A stretch of DNA of 33,933 nucleotides from Acidimicrobiia bacterium. Lineage in GTDB: Bacteria > Actinomycetota > Acidimicrobiia > Spongiisociales > ZC4RG35. The stretch's first letter is position 1, and each line of letters starts with the position of its first letter. Below the pieces are notes generated by a model, which saw only the letters and a program-made list of their open reading frames with translations, was not told the DNA's origin and did not search any database. The translations under genes were made by a program, and so were the position numbers. This document shows, piece after piece, positions 9,284-18,491 of this stretch. The stretch is from assembly GCA_029240695.1 (NCBI GenBank), contig JARDZU010000005.1:1-33933 (forward strand), written 5' to 3'.

Positions 9284-9622
9284 TTGCGTTTCGATGCTCC
9301 TCGGGGAGAATGTCGTCACTTAGAGCGAGGAGATCGGGTGGGTTGTCTGTTTCTGATCCTCTTGGGGGTCAGTCCGCGTCTTGCGGTTGTGGCCCTCTGG
9401 CTATTGACGGATTGGGTCGAACGTGCCTTCGGCGACAGTTGGCTCCTTCCTGTGGCCGGATTGATCCTGCTGCCATGGACCACCGCCCTATATGTGGTGG
9501 GGTACGTCGCCGGTGATGCGGCCGCTCCATGGGGGATCCTTGGGGCCATCATCGGGTTGTTCCTCGACGTAGCCGTCCATGCCGGTTCGGCGACCATGAC
9601 GAGGCGGCGCTCGAGCAGTTAG
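9284..9622 (+). CDS. Small hypothetical membrane protein (true start probably around 9335 or later)
   Basis: LFLILLGVSPRLAVVALWLLTDWVERAFGDSWLLPVAGLILLPWTTALYVVGYVAG...WGILGAIIGLFLDVAVHAG; conserved actinobacterial small membrane protein style. Confidence 0.55.
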   Translation: MRFDAPRGECRHLERGDRVGCLFLILLGVSPRLAVVALWLLTDWVERAFGDSWLLPVAGLILLPWTTALYVVGYVAGDAAAPWGILGAIIGLFLDVAVHAGSATMTRRRSSS

Positions 9623-9701
9623 ATCGAGCGTTATCACAGTCTCTTTACGTTCTCTATAGGCGCGTCCGACATCCTTTGGATGTGGCCTTGGCGTCTTTCA
9701 C

Positions 9702-9839
9702 ATGCAGGATTCTGGAACCGCGGTCTGGTCTGCGACGTCTGAATTCAGGCTGCCGACAGCTTTGCCCATGACCCTCCCCATTCTGCAACCCACCAGCGTG
9801 AGCGAACGCGCCCGCACCGGCCACGAGGCCAGGGCCTGA
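9702..9839 (+). CDS. Putative 45-aa leader ORF translationally coupled to response regulator (internal ATG 9768 would give 23 aa)
   Basis: In-frame ATG 9702 to TGA 9837-9839, stop overlapping ATG of the RR (TGATG). Confidence 0.3.
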   Translation: MQDSGTAVWSATSEFRLPTALPMTLPILQPTSVSERARTGHEARA

Positions 9840-10534
9840 TGCGCATCCTCGTTGTCGAGGACGAGCAGGATCTGGCGTCGGCGATAGCTGACAGCCTTCG
9901 CCGCGACGGGTACGCGATCGACATCGCGCCCACCGCGACGTCGGCGATGCGCCTCACCTCGGTCAATTCCTACGACGTCGTCTGCCTCGACCTGAATCTT
10001 CCCGACGGGGACGGGCTCGACGTGTGCCGGCAGGTGTTGGCCGACCCGGCTCGGTCGTACGACCTGGCCCCGGCTCCAAAGATCCTGATGCTGACCGCCA
10101 GGGGTGGTATCGACGACCGGATCCGAGGGTTGGACGAGGGTGCCGACGACTACTTGGTGAAGCCGTTCTCGTTAGGGGAGCTGAGCGCTCGAATCCGTGC
10201 GCTGCTCCGCCGTGACACGTCGACGGGCAGCTCGATCATCGCCTACGCCGGAATCGAGATGGACACCGCCCGCCATGAGGTCACGGTCCACGGAAGGCCA
10301 GTAGCCCTCACCGTGAAGGAGTACGCACTCCTCCGCTGGTTTCTCCTGCATCCCGAGGAGGTGCACAGCGCCGAGCGTCTCCTCGAGCACGTTTGGGACG
10401 AGCACGCCGACCCGTTCACCAACACGGTGAGGATGACCTTGTCCAATTTGCGTCGGAAGTTGTCATCGGTCTCGGTTGCGCAGCTGATCGTGACCCTTCC
10501 CGGACGTGGCTACATGTTGAAGGCCGATACATGA
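9839..10534 (+). CDS. OmpR/PhoB-family response regulator
   Basis: REC domain (VVEDEQDL, CLDLNLPDGDG, DDYLVKPFSLGEL) plus winged-helix Trans_reg_C. Confidence 0.96.
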   Translation: MRILVVEDEQDLASAIADSLRRDGYAIDIAPTATSAMRLTSVNSYDVVCLDLNLPDGDGLDVCRQVLADPARSYDLAPAPKILMLTARGGIDDRIRGLDEGADDYLVKPFSLGELSARIRALLRRDTSTGSSIIAYAGIEMDTARHEVTVHGRPVALTVKEYALLRWFLLHPEEVHSAERLLEHVWDEHADPFTNTVRMTLSNLRRKLSSVSVAQLIVTLPGRGYMLKADT

Positions 10535-11604
10535 GCGGGTCCAGAGTTCGATTGGCGATGGTCCTGATGGCGCCTGCCGTCCTCATGGCGTTCGTGGTCA
10601 TGGTGGTGACGGTCGCGCTCCTCGCGAGTCACGAGCCGTGGGCCGACGCCCGGACCGGCATCGCCCAGGTCGGTGACGACCTGGTGGTGGTAGTGGCCGA
10701 AGAAGCGTCGCTCGACGGGCTCATCGATTCCGGTTTGTTGGCGCCTGCCCTGGCCCTGTTCCCGGCGCTCGTCGTCGCCTGGGTCGTTGCCGGTCGGGTG
10801 AGACGGGTTGTCGCGCAGGCCCGCGCGGAAGTCGAGGCCGCAGAAATCGAGCGTCGCAGCCGGACCCAGGAAGTCGTCCACGAGCTACGCACTCCGCTTG
10901 CCGTGATGGGCACGAATCTCGAGCTCGCGGCAATCGAGGCCGGGCACGAGCCCGGAGCTGCGGGATACATCGATGCCGCCCGCCGGGCCGTGAGCAGGAT
11001 GACGCGAACCGTCGACGACCTCGCCGGCCACGGCGGGCTGGCGGTCGAGCAGGGAAACGACCCTGTCGACCTGGCCGACCTCGCCGAGTCGGCGGTGGCC
11101 GAGCACTTTGGCCCCGCCCGTGCACGCGGGGTGAATGTGGAGCTCGTCGGGACATCTCGTACGACCGTTCCCGCGGTCGACCCGGCCGCGGTGCGGATCG
11201 CGATCGGGAACTTTCTCAGTAACGCGGTACGCATGGCGCCCCAGGGGTCGTCGGTTGGCATCGATTGGGGTCGGCTCGATGGCTGGGCCTGGATTGCGGT
11301 GATCGACGAGGGCCCCGGACTGGCTCCTCATCTTCAAGCCCGTGTCTTCGAGAGGGGATGGCAAGGCCATCACGAGCGCGAGCGTGGTACGGGGAATGGT
11401 GAGGCCGGATTGGGGCTCACCATCGCCCGTCAGCTCACCGAAGCCCAGGGCGGGGCGGTGACTGTCGAATCCGAAGAGGGCGGAGGCGCCGTTTTCACTG
11501 TCTGGTTGCCGGTCGAGATCGGCGCTGACCCGAGGGCGGTCATCGCACCCGATCGAATCCACGCCATCGCGCGACCCTGGCTCGAGGCCTCGCTGACCGC
11601 TTGA
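10531..11604 (+). CDS. Sensor histidine kinase
   Basis: ATG 10531 overlaps RR stop; two N-terminal TM; EVVHELRTPLAVMGTNLELA H-box; NFLSNAVRMA, DEGPGLAPH, GEAGLGLTIARQL ATPase motifs. Confidence 0.94.
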   Translation: MSGSRVRLAMVLMAPAVLMAFVVMVVTVALLASHEPWADARTGIAQVGDDLVVVVAEEASLDGLIDSGLLAPALALFPALVVAWVVAGRVRRVVAQARAEVEAAEIERRSRTQEVVHELRTPLAVMGTNLELAAIEAGHEPGAAGYIDAARRAVSRMTRTVDDLAGHGGLAVEQGNDPVDLADLAESAVAEHFGPARARGVNVELVGTSRTTVPAVDPAAVRIAIGNFLSNAVRMAPQGSSVGIDWGRLDGWAWIAVIDEGPGLAPHLQARVFERGWQGHHERERGTGNGEAGLGLTIARQLTEAQGGAVTVESEEGGGAVFTVWLPVEIGADPRAVIAPDRIHAIARPWLEASLTA

Positions 11605-11660
11605 CGGGCCTTTTAAAGGTCATCCCATATGTTGCGGCGGTTGACCAAACGGAGGATGCC

Positions 11661-12821
11661 TTGACCCAACTCGACCCCAGCCCGCCCAAGCTCCGCCCCA
11701 GACGGCGGTCATGGCGCGACCTTCCGGCTTCGCCGCCCATCGGCGACCCGCACCCGCCAATCATCGAGGAGCAACCGGTGGTGGCGCCGACACAGCCTGC
11801 GGAAGTGGCGGAGAAGACGCCCAGAAGCGGTCTGCGCATCTTCACCTATGCGCTGACGGTGGTTGTGGTGGTACTGGTTGGCGCCGCGGTCTGGCTCTGG
11901 CAGCGCGAAGTGCCGGTCGCCACGACACCGACGGTGGCTGCCGAGGAGGCGGAAGCCGGGAGTCCGGGCGCGGTTGCAGCAGCCCTGGGTCCGGCCGTGG
12001 TCCATATCGAGATCCTCGGCGGGTTGGAGGCCGGGGGAGGGGTCGGCTCGGGTGTGATCTACGACTCTTCAGGGCTCGTCCTGACCGCACATCACGTTGT
12101 CTCATTCTCAGATGAGGTGACCGTCATGACCTCCGACGAGCGTTCGTTCAGCGGGCGGGTGGTGGGGCGGATCCCCGAGCGTGATCTCGCCATCGTTGCT
12201 CTCACCGATGCGACCGATTTGGTCGCGGCGACCATCGCCGAGCCTGGGACGGTCGAAGTAGGGGAGCCGGCCATCGCGATGGGGAGCCCGTTCGGGTTCC
12301 AGCAGTCCGTCACTGCCGGGATCATCTCGGGCCTCGACCGTGAGCTGGAGACGCCGATGGGCACTCTCACCGGGCTCATCCAGACAGACACACCGATCAA
12401 CCCGGGCAATTCGGGAGGCCCGCTCGCCGACGCCGAGGCCAAGGTCATCGGCATCAACACCGCGATCGCCTCCATGTCTGGCGGTAACGACGGTGTCGGG
12501 TTCGCCGTGCCCGTCGAGGACTTCGCGTCGCTGATGGAAGAGGTCGAGGCGAACGGCGGCGTCGAGGCCCCGACCGTGCCCGCCCCGGAGGATGCCGGTG
12601 GGTTGGGAGGCCTGGTTCCCGGCCTCGAAGACCTTCTGCCCGGGCTAGATGACCTATTCGGCCCCGAAGGACCGGGAGGTCTGGAGGATCTTCCCGGCCT
12701 GGAAGAGATGCTGGAGGAGATGTTCGGCACCACCGACATCCCGCCGGAGCTGCAACAGCTCCTGGAGGAGCTGCTTGGTGTCCCGGCCCCGGCGGCGCCA
12801 GAGGAGGGAGAAACCTCATGA
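11661..12821 (+). CDS. S1C-family (HtrA/DegP-like) membrane-anchored serine protease
   Basis: LTAHHVV, RDLAIVAL and TPINPGNSGGPL triad motifs; N-terminal TM after a Pro-rich cytosolic tail; TTG start 11661 after GGAGG (ORF open from 11601). Confidence 0.9.
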   Translation: MTQLDPSPPKLRPRRRSWRDLPASPPIGDPHPPIIEEQPVVAPTQPAEVAEKTPRSGLRIFTYALTVVVVVLVGAAVWLWQREVPVATTPTVAAEEAEAGSPGAVAAALGPAVVHIEILGGLEAGGGVGSGVIYDSSGLVLTAHHVVSFSDEVTVMTSDERSFSGRVVGRIPERDLAIVALTDATDLVAATIAEPGTVEVGEPAIAMGSPFGFQQSVTAGIISGLDRELETPMGTLTGLIQTDTPINPGNSGGPLADAEAKVIGINTAIASMSGGNDGVGFAVPVEDFASLMEEVEANGGVEAPTVPAPEDAGGLGGLVPGLEDLLPGLDDLFGPEGPGGLEDLPGLEEMLEEMFGTTDIPPELQQLLEELLGVPAPAAPEEGETS

Positions 12822-13861
12822 CCACCCGTCAATTCACAACGAGGAGCGACGCGGCTCAGCCAGGACTCCACGGGGTCCAACTCCGTGAGGTGATGGCCGA
12901 GTTGCAGCGGGTGATCGTTGGCCAGGACCGAGTCCTGGAGCGCGTCCTGGTCGCTCTCATGGCCGGTGGCCATTGCCTTCTCGAGGGCGTGCCCGGCTTG
13001 GGCAAGACACTCACGGTGTCCACATTGGCAAAGACCCTCGGGGGCACATTCAACCGGATCCAGTTCACACCCGACCTGTTGCCCTCGGACATCGTTGGCA
13101 CCCGGATCTACCGGCCGTCGACCGAGCGGTTCGATGTGGAGTTGGGCCCCGTCTTCGCCAACTTCGTCCTGGCCGATGAGATCAACCGGGCCCCGGCCAA
13201 GGTCCAGTCAGCGCTGCTCGAGGTGATGGGGGAGCGTCAGATCTCGATCGGAGGCACCACGTATCCCCTGCCGCTGCCATTTCTCGTCCTTGCCACCCAG
13301 AACCCGATCGAATCGGAGGGTGTGTACCCCCTGCCGGAGGCTCAGCGGGACCGGTTCCTGATGCGAATCCCGGTGGATTACCCGACACCCGACCAGGAAC
13401 ACGAGATCGTCGACCGTTCACGACACCAGGCATCCGGGTCACCGGTTGCGCTTCTGTCGACCGACGATGTGGCCGGGCTTCAGGCGGCGGCGTCAGCGGT
13501 GTACGTCGACCGGGCGGTGCAGGACTATGCCGTCAGGCTGGTGCTCGCCACCAGGAACCCTGCCGAGCACGCCGTGGCCATCGACGGGCTGCTCGCCTAC
13601 GGCGCCAGTCCCCGAGCCAGCATCGGGCTAATCAACGCCGGTAGGGCTCTTGCCCTGCTGCGGGGTAGGGATCATCTCCTCCCGCAGGACGTCTACGACA
13701 TTGCCTACGACGTACTCAACCACCGGCTGGTGCTGTCCTTCGACGCGGTCGCCGACGGGGTGACCGTCGACGATGTGTTGATCGAGGTGCTGACAACAGT
13801 GGTCTCACCGCGTGTCTCGTCCTCCCAGCTCGCCGGGAACCGAGCTCCGCTGGCAGTCTGA
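12818..13861 (+). CDS. MoxR family AAA+ ATPase
   Basis: GHCLLEGVPGLGKTLTV Walker A, ADEINRAPAKVQSALLEVMGERQ, LATQNPIESEGVYPLPEAQRDRFLM; ATGA overlap with protease. Confidence 0.97.
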   Translation: MTTRQFTTRSDAAQPGLHGVQLREVMAELQRVIVGQDRVLERVLVALMAGGHCLLEGVPGLGKTLTVSTLAKTLGGTFNRIQFTPDLLPSDIVGTRIYRPSTERFDVELGPVFANFVLADEINRAPAKVQSALLEVMGERQISIGGTTYPLPLPFLVLATQNPIESEGVYPLPEAQRDRFLMRIPVDYPTPDQEHEIVDRSRHQASGSPVALLSTDDVAGLQAAASAVYVDRAVQDYAVRLVLATRNPAEHAVAIDGLLAYGASPRASIGLINAGRALALLRGRDHLLPQDVYDIAYDVLNHRLVLSFDAVADGVTVDDVLIEVLTTVVSPRVSSSQLAGNRAPLAV

Positions 13862-14832
13862 TGCAGCTCAGACGATCCGGGCCCCCCAAAGGGGTCGAGC
13901 CGATCCCGCGCACATCGCGTCTCACGTCGCCGTCGCAGGTCCCGATCGAGCGGCTGCGGCTCACGGTGCTTCGCCGGCTGAACGGCCTCCTCTCCGGCGA
14001 TCATGCCGGGCTCTTCCCGGGCCACGGGACCGAGAGGGGCGAATCCCGCCCCTACGTGCCGGGCGACGATCCCCGTTACATCGACTGGGCAGTGACAGCC
14101 CGGACCCATGACACACACGTCCGAGACATGGTTGCCGACCACGAGCTCGATGTCTGGCTGATCCTCGACTCCTCGTCGAGCCTCGGTTTCGGCACGGGCC
14201 GAGCCACGAAACACGAGGTTGCCTGGTCCGCGGCCGGTGCCTTTGCCCTGCTTGCCTCGAACGGTGGAAACCGGGTGGGGGCGGCTCGGTCGACCAACCG
14301 CAAGGGACGTTCTCGTCCGCTTCTCATCGCCGCCCGTGGTGGCTCGGCACATGCGGGCGGAGTTCTCACTGCGCTCCTCGACGCTCCTGAGGACGGGGAG
14401 ACCGGCGACCTCGGTCGAGCCATCGAGATGGTCGGCCAGGTCGCTCACCGTCGAGGCATGGCAGTAGTCATCTCCGATTTCCTGGGATCTCCCGACTGGG
14501 AGCGCCCCCTGCGGGCCATGTCCAAACGACATGAATTGATCGCCGTCGAGGTGGTGGATCCCCGGGAGGTCGACCTGCCAGATGTCGGGTTGATCTCGGT
14601 GGTCGATCCCGAGACGGGGAGACGTCGACTGATCGATACGGCCAAGGATGGCGTTCGCGAGCGTTACGCCGAGCTGGCCGAGGAGCGCCGGGCCGATGTC
14701 GCGGACCGTCTCAAGTCGTGTGGCGCCGATCACCTGGTCCTGCGAACAGATCGCGATTGGGTTCTCGACTTCGTGCGTTTCGTCTCAGGCCGCAAGGCGA
14801 GACTGATGTCGGCGGGGAGGTCGGGACGATGA
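13861..14832 (+). CDS. DUF58 domain-containing protein
   Basis: GESRPYVPGDDPRYIDWAVTARTHDTHVRDMVADHELDVWLILDSSSSLGF; starts at the MoxR stop (TGATG). Confidence 0.95.
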   Translation: MQLRRSGPPKGVEPIPRTSRLTSPSQVPIERLRLTVLRRLNGLLSGDHAGLFPGHGTERGESRPYVPGDDPRYIDWAVTARTHDTHVRDMVADHELDVWLILDSSSSLGFGTGRATKHEVAWSAAGAFALLASNGGNRVGAARSTNRKGRSRPLLIAARGGSAHAGGVLTALLDAPEDGETGDLGRAIEMVGQVAHRRGMAVVISDFLGSPDWERPLRAMSKRHELIAVEVVDPREVDLPDVGLISVVDPETGRRRLIDTAKDGVRERYAELAEERRADVADRLKSCGADHLVLRTDRDWVLDFVRFVSGRKARLMSAGRSGR

Positions 14833-15815
14833 GTGATTTCGGGTTTCTCTCGCCTGGCCGTCTGGCCATTCTCATCCTGCCCGTGGCCCTCACGGTCGGA
14901 TACCTTGTGCTGCAGGCGAGGCGTCGTCGTTATGCGGTGCGGTTCACGACGGTCGAGATGCTCGACCACGTGGCGCCGGACCGTCCCGGATGGCGCCGCC
15001 ATCTCCCGGCCATCGGGCTGATTGTTGCCGCCGTGGTGGCGACCATGGCCTTCGCCCGCCCGGTCATAGCCGGAGAGACCCGTGAGTCGACCCAGCTCGT
15101 GGTTCTGGCAATCGACACATCGATCTCAATGGAGGCCGAGGACGTTTCGCCGTCGAGGGTAGACGCGGCCCGAGAGGCTGCCGGGGCCTTCCTCGATGCG
15201 GTGCCCGAGGGTGTCGCGGTCGGGGTCGTCGGATTCGACGGCGTGGCCAGGAACCTGATCTCTCCGACCACCCGCATCGACGCGGTGCGCCGAGTCATCG
15301 ACGGAGCCATCAACCACAGTGGCCTGGGCGAGGGAACCGCCATCGGCGAGGCCGTGTTCCTCGGTATCGACGCCATCGAGGCTTCCGGCAGCGAGACAGA
15401 TGACGAGTCGGCTACTTCTGACGAGGCCGTCGGCACGATCGTCGTCCTCTCCGATGGTGAGACGACTATGGGTCGCACCAACGATGAGGCTGCCACCGCG
15501 GCCCGCAGTGCCGGCATTCCGGTTCATACCATCGCCTTCGGGACGGACGCCGGGACGATCATGGACCCATTCGAAGGCGAGGTCCCGGTGCCGGTCAACG
15601 AGGAAGCCCTGGCCGAACTGGCCCGCCAGACCGACGGCAAGGCACTCACCGCGGCGTCGGTCGAGCAGCTCAGCCAGGTCTATGAGGATCTCGGGCGCTC
15701 CGTCACCGTCGAGAAGGAACAAGTCGAGATTGGTGACTGGTTTGCCGGCGCCGCTCTGGCCCTCCTCAGCTTGGCCGGTGTGGGCTCTCTGGTTTGGTTC
15801 GGCCGGCTTCCCTGA
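14829..15815 (+). CDS. VWA domain-containing membrane protein (BatA-like)
   Basis: N- and C-terminal TM flanking a VWA domain with MIDAS (LAIDTSISMEAEDVSPSR); ATGA overlap with DUF58 gene. Confidence 0.94.
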   Translation: MSDFGFLSPGRLAILILPVALTVGYLVLQARRRRYAVRFTTVEMLDHVAPDRPGWRRHLPAIGLIVAAVVATMAFARPVIAGETRESTQLVVLAIDTSISMEAEDVSPSRVDAAREAAGAFLDAVPEGVAVGVVGFDGVARNLISPTTRIDAVRRVIDGAINHSGLGEGTAIGEAVFLGIDAIEASGSETDDESATSDEAVGTIVVLSDGETTMGRTNDEAATAARSAGIPVHTIAFGTDAGTIMDPFEGEVPVPVNEEALAELARQTDGKALTAASVEQLSQVYEDLGRSVTVEKEQVEIGDWFAGAALALLSLAGVGSLVWFGRLP

Positions 15816-15842
15816 AGGATCCCGTCTTCCTGTGTCGATTGG

Positions 15843-17057
15843 TCACTGGAACAGCGAGCGCAGGTGTTGGTTGAGGAAGGTCCCGTTGGGGTCGAATCTC
15901 CGACGCATCTCGAGGAAGTTCTGATACCGGGGGAACAGGGCCGCGATGCGCTCCGATGTCATGAAATGGATCTTGCCCCAATGGGGTCGGCCGCCATACT
16001 CGGCGAACAGCTCGTCGCAAGCGCGGAGGTATGGCCAATAGTCGGTTCCCGGCTCGCCCGAGATGGAGACAACTAGATTGTCCCTCTGATAATTGGGGCT
16101 CAGCCAGGCATCATCGGCCGCGACCACCCGGATTTCCAGTGGGTAGACACTCAGCGGGAGCCAGTCGAGCATGAGCTTTCGCATCCCGTCGAGGATCTCC
16201 CGGGTTTGCTCGATGGGTAGGAAGTACTCGACCTCATGGAAATTCGGGTCGTAAACCATCGGATAGATCCGGTAGGAGCGGTCGATTCGCTCGCCCTCAG
16301 GCAAATCGCCGGCCGACGTGCCAGGTTCGACCTCCCGGTATCGCTTGACCACACAATCGTCGGCGTCGGCGTCATGGAGGTTGTAGAGGGTGGCCGAGGC
16401 CTCGGTCGGCATCCAGAACAGGCCGAAATGGCGGTACTCCTCCAGGTCGGACTCGAAGCGCTCCATGACCTCGTCGTACTTCATGATGTCGATTCGGGCG
16501 TGCAGGTCGTAAGCGGGGACGACTTTCAAGGTGACTTCGGTCATGATGCCGAGCAGACCAATCGATGCCTGGAGGGCGTGAAGGACATCCGGATCGCTGT
16601 CTCTGGTGATCTCGACGAGATTCCCCAATCCGTCGACGAACCTCGCTCCTTCGAGAGCCGCCGAGAAGTTGGGCTGTTTCAGACCCGACCCGTGGGTCGC
16701 GGTGGCGATGGCGCCGGCTATCGCTTGTGTGTCGATGTCGCCTTGATTGGCAAGAGCCAGGCCTTGCTCCCACAGCGGATCGCCGAAATCAGCGATGGTG
16801 GTCTTGGGCCCGGCTTTCACCGTGAGTTGTCTCGGATCGACCTCGATAATCCCGCGGAGCGGGCTGGTGTCGAGCAAGACATCGGTTTCGACGATCGGGG
16901 TGAACGAGTGCCCGGTGCCGACCGTGCGGATCGAGTGTCCGCTGGAGGACGCCCTGGCCACTTCACGCTGGACGTCGGTCTCGGAATCGACGCCCACGAT
17001 CTCCCGCGGCGAGAAAGATTGGTTGCCGACCCAATTGGTCCAGGTCCCATCATCCAT
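15843..17057 (-). CDS. FAD-binding D-arabinono-1,4-lactone oxidase-like protein
   Basis: RTVGTGHSFTPI, ATHGSG, C-terminal RPHWGKIHF and FDPNGTFLNQHLRSLF; ATG 17057 (GTG alternative at 17072 lies in a hairpin). Confidence 0.92.
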   Translation of the reverse strand: MDDGTWTNWVGNQSFSPREIVGVDSETDVQREVARASSSGHSIRTVGTGHSFTPIVETDVLLDTSPLRGIIEVDPRQLTVKAGPKTTIADFGDPLWEQGLALANQGDIDTQAIAGAIATATHGSGLKQPNFSAALEGARFVDGLGNLVEITRDSDPDVLHALQASIGLLGIMTEVTLKVVPAYDLHARIDIMKYDEVMERFESDLEEYRHFGLFWMPTEASATLYNLHDADADDCVVKRYREVEPGTSAGDLPEGERIDRSYRIYPMVYDPNFHEVEYFLPIEQTREILDGMRKLMLDWLPLSVYPLEIRVVAADDAWLSPNYQRDNLVVSISGEPGTDYWPYLRACDELFAEYGGRPHWGKIHFMTSERIAALFPRYQNFLEMRRRFDPNGTFLNQHLRSLFQ

Positions 17058-17066
17058 CGAAGTGGT

Positions 17067-17102
17067 TGTCACCGGCCCGGAATGTACCCAGGGCCGGTGA
17101 CA
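17067..17102 (-). terminator. Perfect 12-bp inverted repeat, likely terminator or 3' hairpin of the TPR gene
   Basis: TGTCACCGGCCC-(12 nt)-GGGCCGGTGACA between TPR stop and lactone oxidase start. Confidence 0.65.
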
Positions 17103-17112
17103 GGTTGGTTGA

Positions 17113-18426
17113 TCAACCCTCTAATGACTCGAGCACGCTCTTGGCATGAGGGGCTTGGAGGGGATGGAACATTGGTGCTTTGTCCAGGGCCTCTGAGAGC
17201 TCGAGGCGCGCCTGCTTCTCGTTACCTTCGGCCAGGGCGATCAGGCCTGAGTGGTAGAGAATCTGCGGCTCCCTGAGCCCCACATCGAAGACCTTGTCCA
17301 TCTGGCTCCTGGCTTCCTCGACCCGGCCGGCTCTGTACAGGGCCCAGGCGTAGGTGTCGAGGCCAAACGGATCCGATCGCTGACTCACATCGACCTCGGC
17401 GAGCTCGACTGCACGCTCCGCCTCCAGAGCGTGATCGGCCAGGAATTGGGCCAGCGTTCGCCGATAGGCGTCCTGATGAATTGGAGTCTCGCTGGCTGCC
17501 GGCTCCACCTGGTCATAGAAGGCCTCGGCTCGCCGCTCATCACCAAGGGCCACAGAGAGATCACCGAGGATCGCGAGCGTGCCGGGGTCCGGACTCAAGG
17601 ATGCCGCTCCCTCATAGGCCGTGAGTGCCTCTTCGAGCCTTCCGTCGGACATCAGCACCGCACCCAACGTCGCCCGTGAGGACGACCAGGTGGGATCGGC
17701 CTCGATGGCGCGATTCAGCATGGTCTCTGCCTGTTCGTATCGACCGAGGTCGTTGAGGAAGTGAGCGGCAAATGTCAGATGAAAGGCGAGGCGTCGGAGC
17801 TCGGAGCCTTCGGTCTCGGTGATCCGCAACGCTTCCTCTGCATAGCCGAGTGCCGCGGGAACGTCTCCCATCGAATCGGCGTGCTGAGCACGACGAGTCA
17901 GGATCTCGGGTATCTCACCGGTTAGTGCGGCGACCTTCTCCAAGGCTCCAGCGGCCGCCTTGGCGTCACCGAGTTCGAACTGGGCGTCCGCAACCACCAA
18001 CTGTGCCGCCGCGTCCGTGCTGTCGGATGCGGCGAGGCTCGATGCGAGCCCGAGTGCCTCGTCGAAACGATGCACGGCGAGGTAGGACTGGGCGAGGCGG
18101 AGTCCGGCGACCTGGTCCTCCGGTGCGAGGTCTACCGATTTCTCCAGACTGTCGATGGCCGATCCGTAGTCGCCGAGATCGTCGACCAGCTCGGCCCGCT
18201 CCAGATAGAGCCTGCCCAGCTCGCTCATGTCGAGAGGGTCACCGTTCTCGGCGACCCGCTCCTCGAAGACGGAGATCAGGCGTTCCACTTCGCCAAGGCG
18301 GGGGATGGGGGTCTGTTCGAAGGCGCTCGGGGGCGCGGTTTCTGGGGTTTCGGTGAGAGCGTGGAGGCCGTAGGAACCTGCAACCAGCAGCCCGATGGCA
18401 ACTATGGCGGTGATTGCTCGTCTCAT
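17113..18426 (-). CDS. TPR-repeat protein with N-terminal signal/TM segment
   Basis: MRRAITAIVAIGLLVAGSYGL N-terminus; repeated TPR-like helical pairs (LDMSELGRLYLERAELVDDLGDYGSAIDSLEKSVDLAPED...). Confidence 0.85.
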   Translation of the reverse strand: MRRAITAIVAIGLLVAGSYGLHALTETPETAPPSAFEQTPIPRLGEVERLISVFEERVAENGDPLDMSELGRLYLERAELVDDLGDYGSAIDSLEKSVDLAPEDQVAGLRLAQSYLAVHRFDEALGLASSLAASDSTDAAAQLVVADAQFELGDAKAAAGALEKVAALTGEIPEILTRRAQHADSMGDVPAALGYAEEALRITETEGSELRRLAFHLTFAAHFLNDLGRYEQAETMLNRAIEADPTWSSSRATLGAVLMSDGRLEEALTAYEGAASLSPDPGTLAILGDLSVALGDERRAEAFYDQVEPAASETPIHQDAYRRTLAQFLADHALEAERAVELAEVDVSQRSDPFGLDTYAWALYRAGRVEEARSQMDKVFDVGLREPQILYHSGLIALAEGNEKQARLELSEALDKAPMFHPLQAPHAKSVLESLEG

Positions 18427-18455
18427 GTCGATCCTTTCTCGGTACCCCCGGAGTG

Positions 18456-18487
18456 TTGGCCGGTGGGGAACTACCCCCACCGGCCAA
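18456..18487. promoter_or_regulatory. Perfect 13-bp inverted repeat (6-nt loop) between DUF4331 and TPR genes
   Basis: TTGGCCGGTGGGG-AACTAC-CCCCACCGGCCAA. Confidence 0.75.
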
Positions 18488-18491
18488 TGAC

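Noticed and set aside
11601-11631. TTGACG...CCATAT promoter-like sequence and CCTTTTAAAGG palindrome before the protease gene
   Set aside because: Weak -10 and short arms; possible internal promoter but not supportable without TSS data
12092-12973. 293-aa minus-strand ORF rich in Ser/Pro/Arg
   Set aside because: Shadow of the S1C protease gene; composition is that of an antisense frame
13705-14733. 342-aa minus-strand ORF
   Set aside because: Antisense to MoxR/DUF58 genes with strong family motifs; high-GC shadow ORF with no recognisable domain
16236-17276. 346-aa plus-strand ORF
   Set aside because: Antisense to the lactone oxidase; no family motifs
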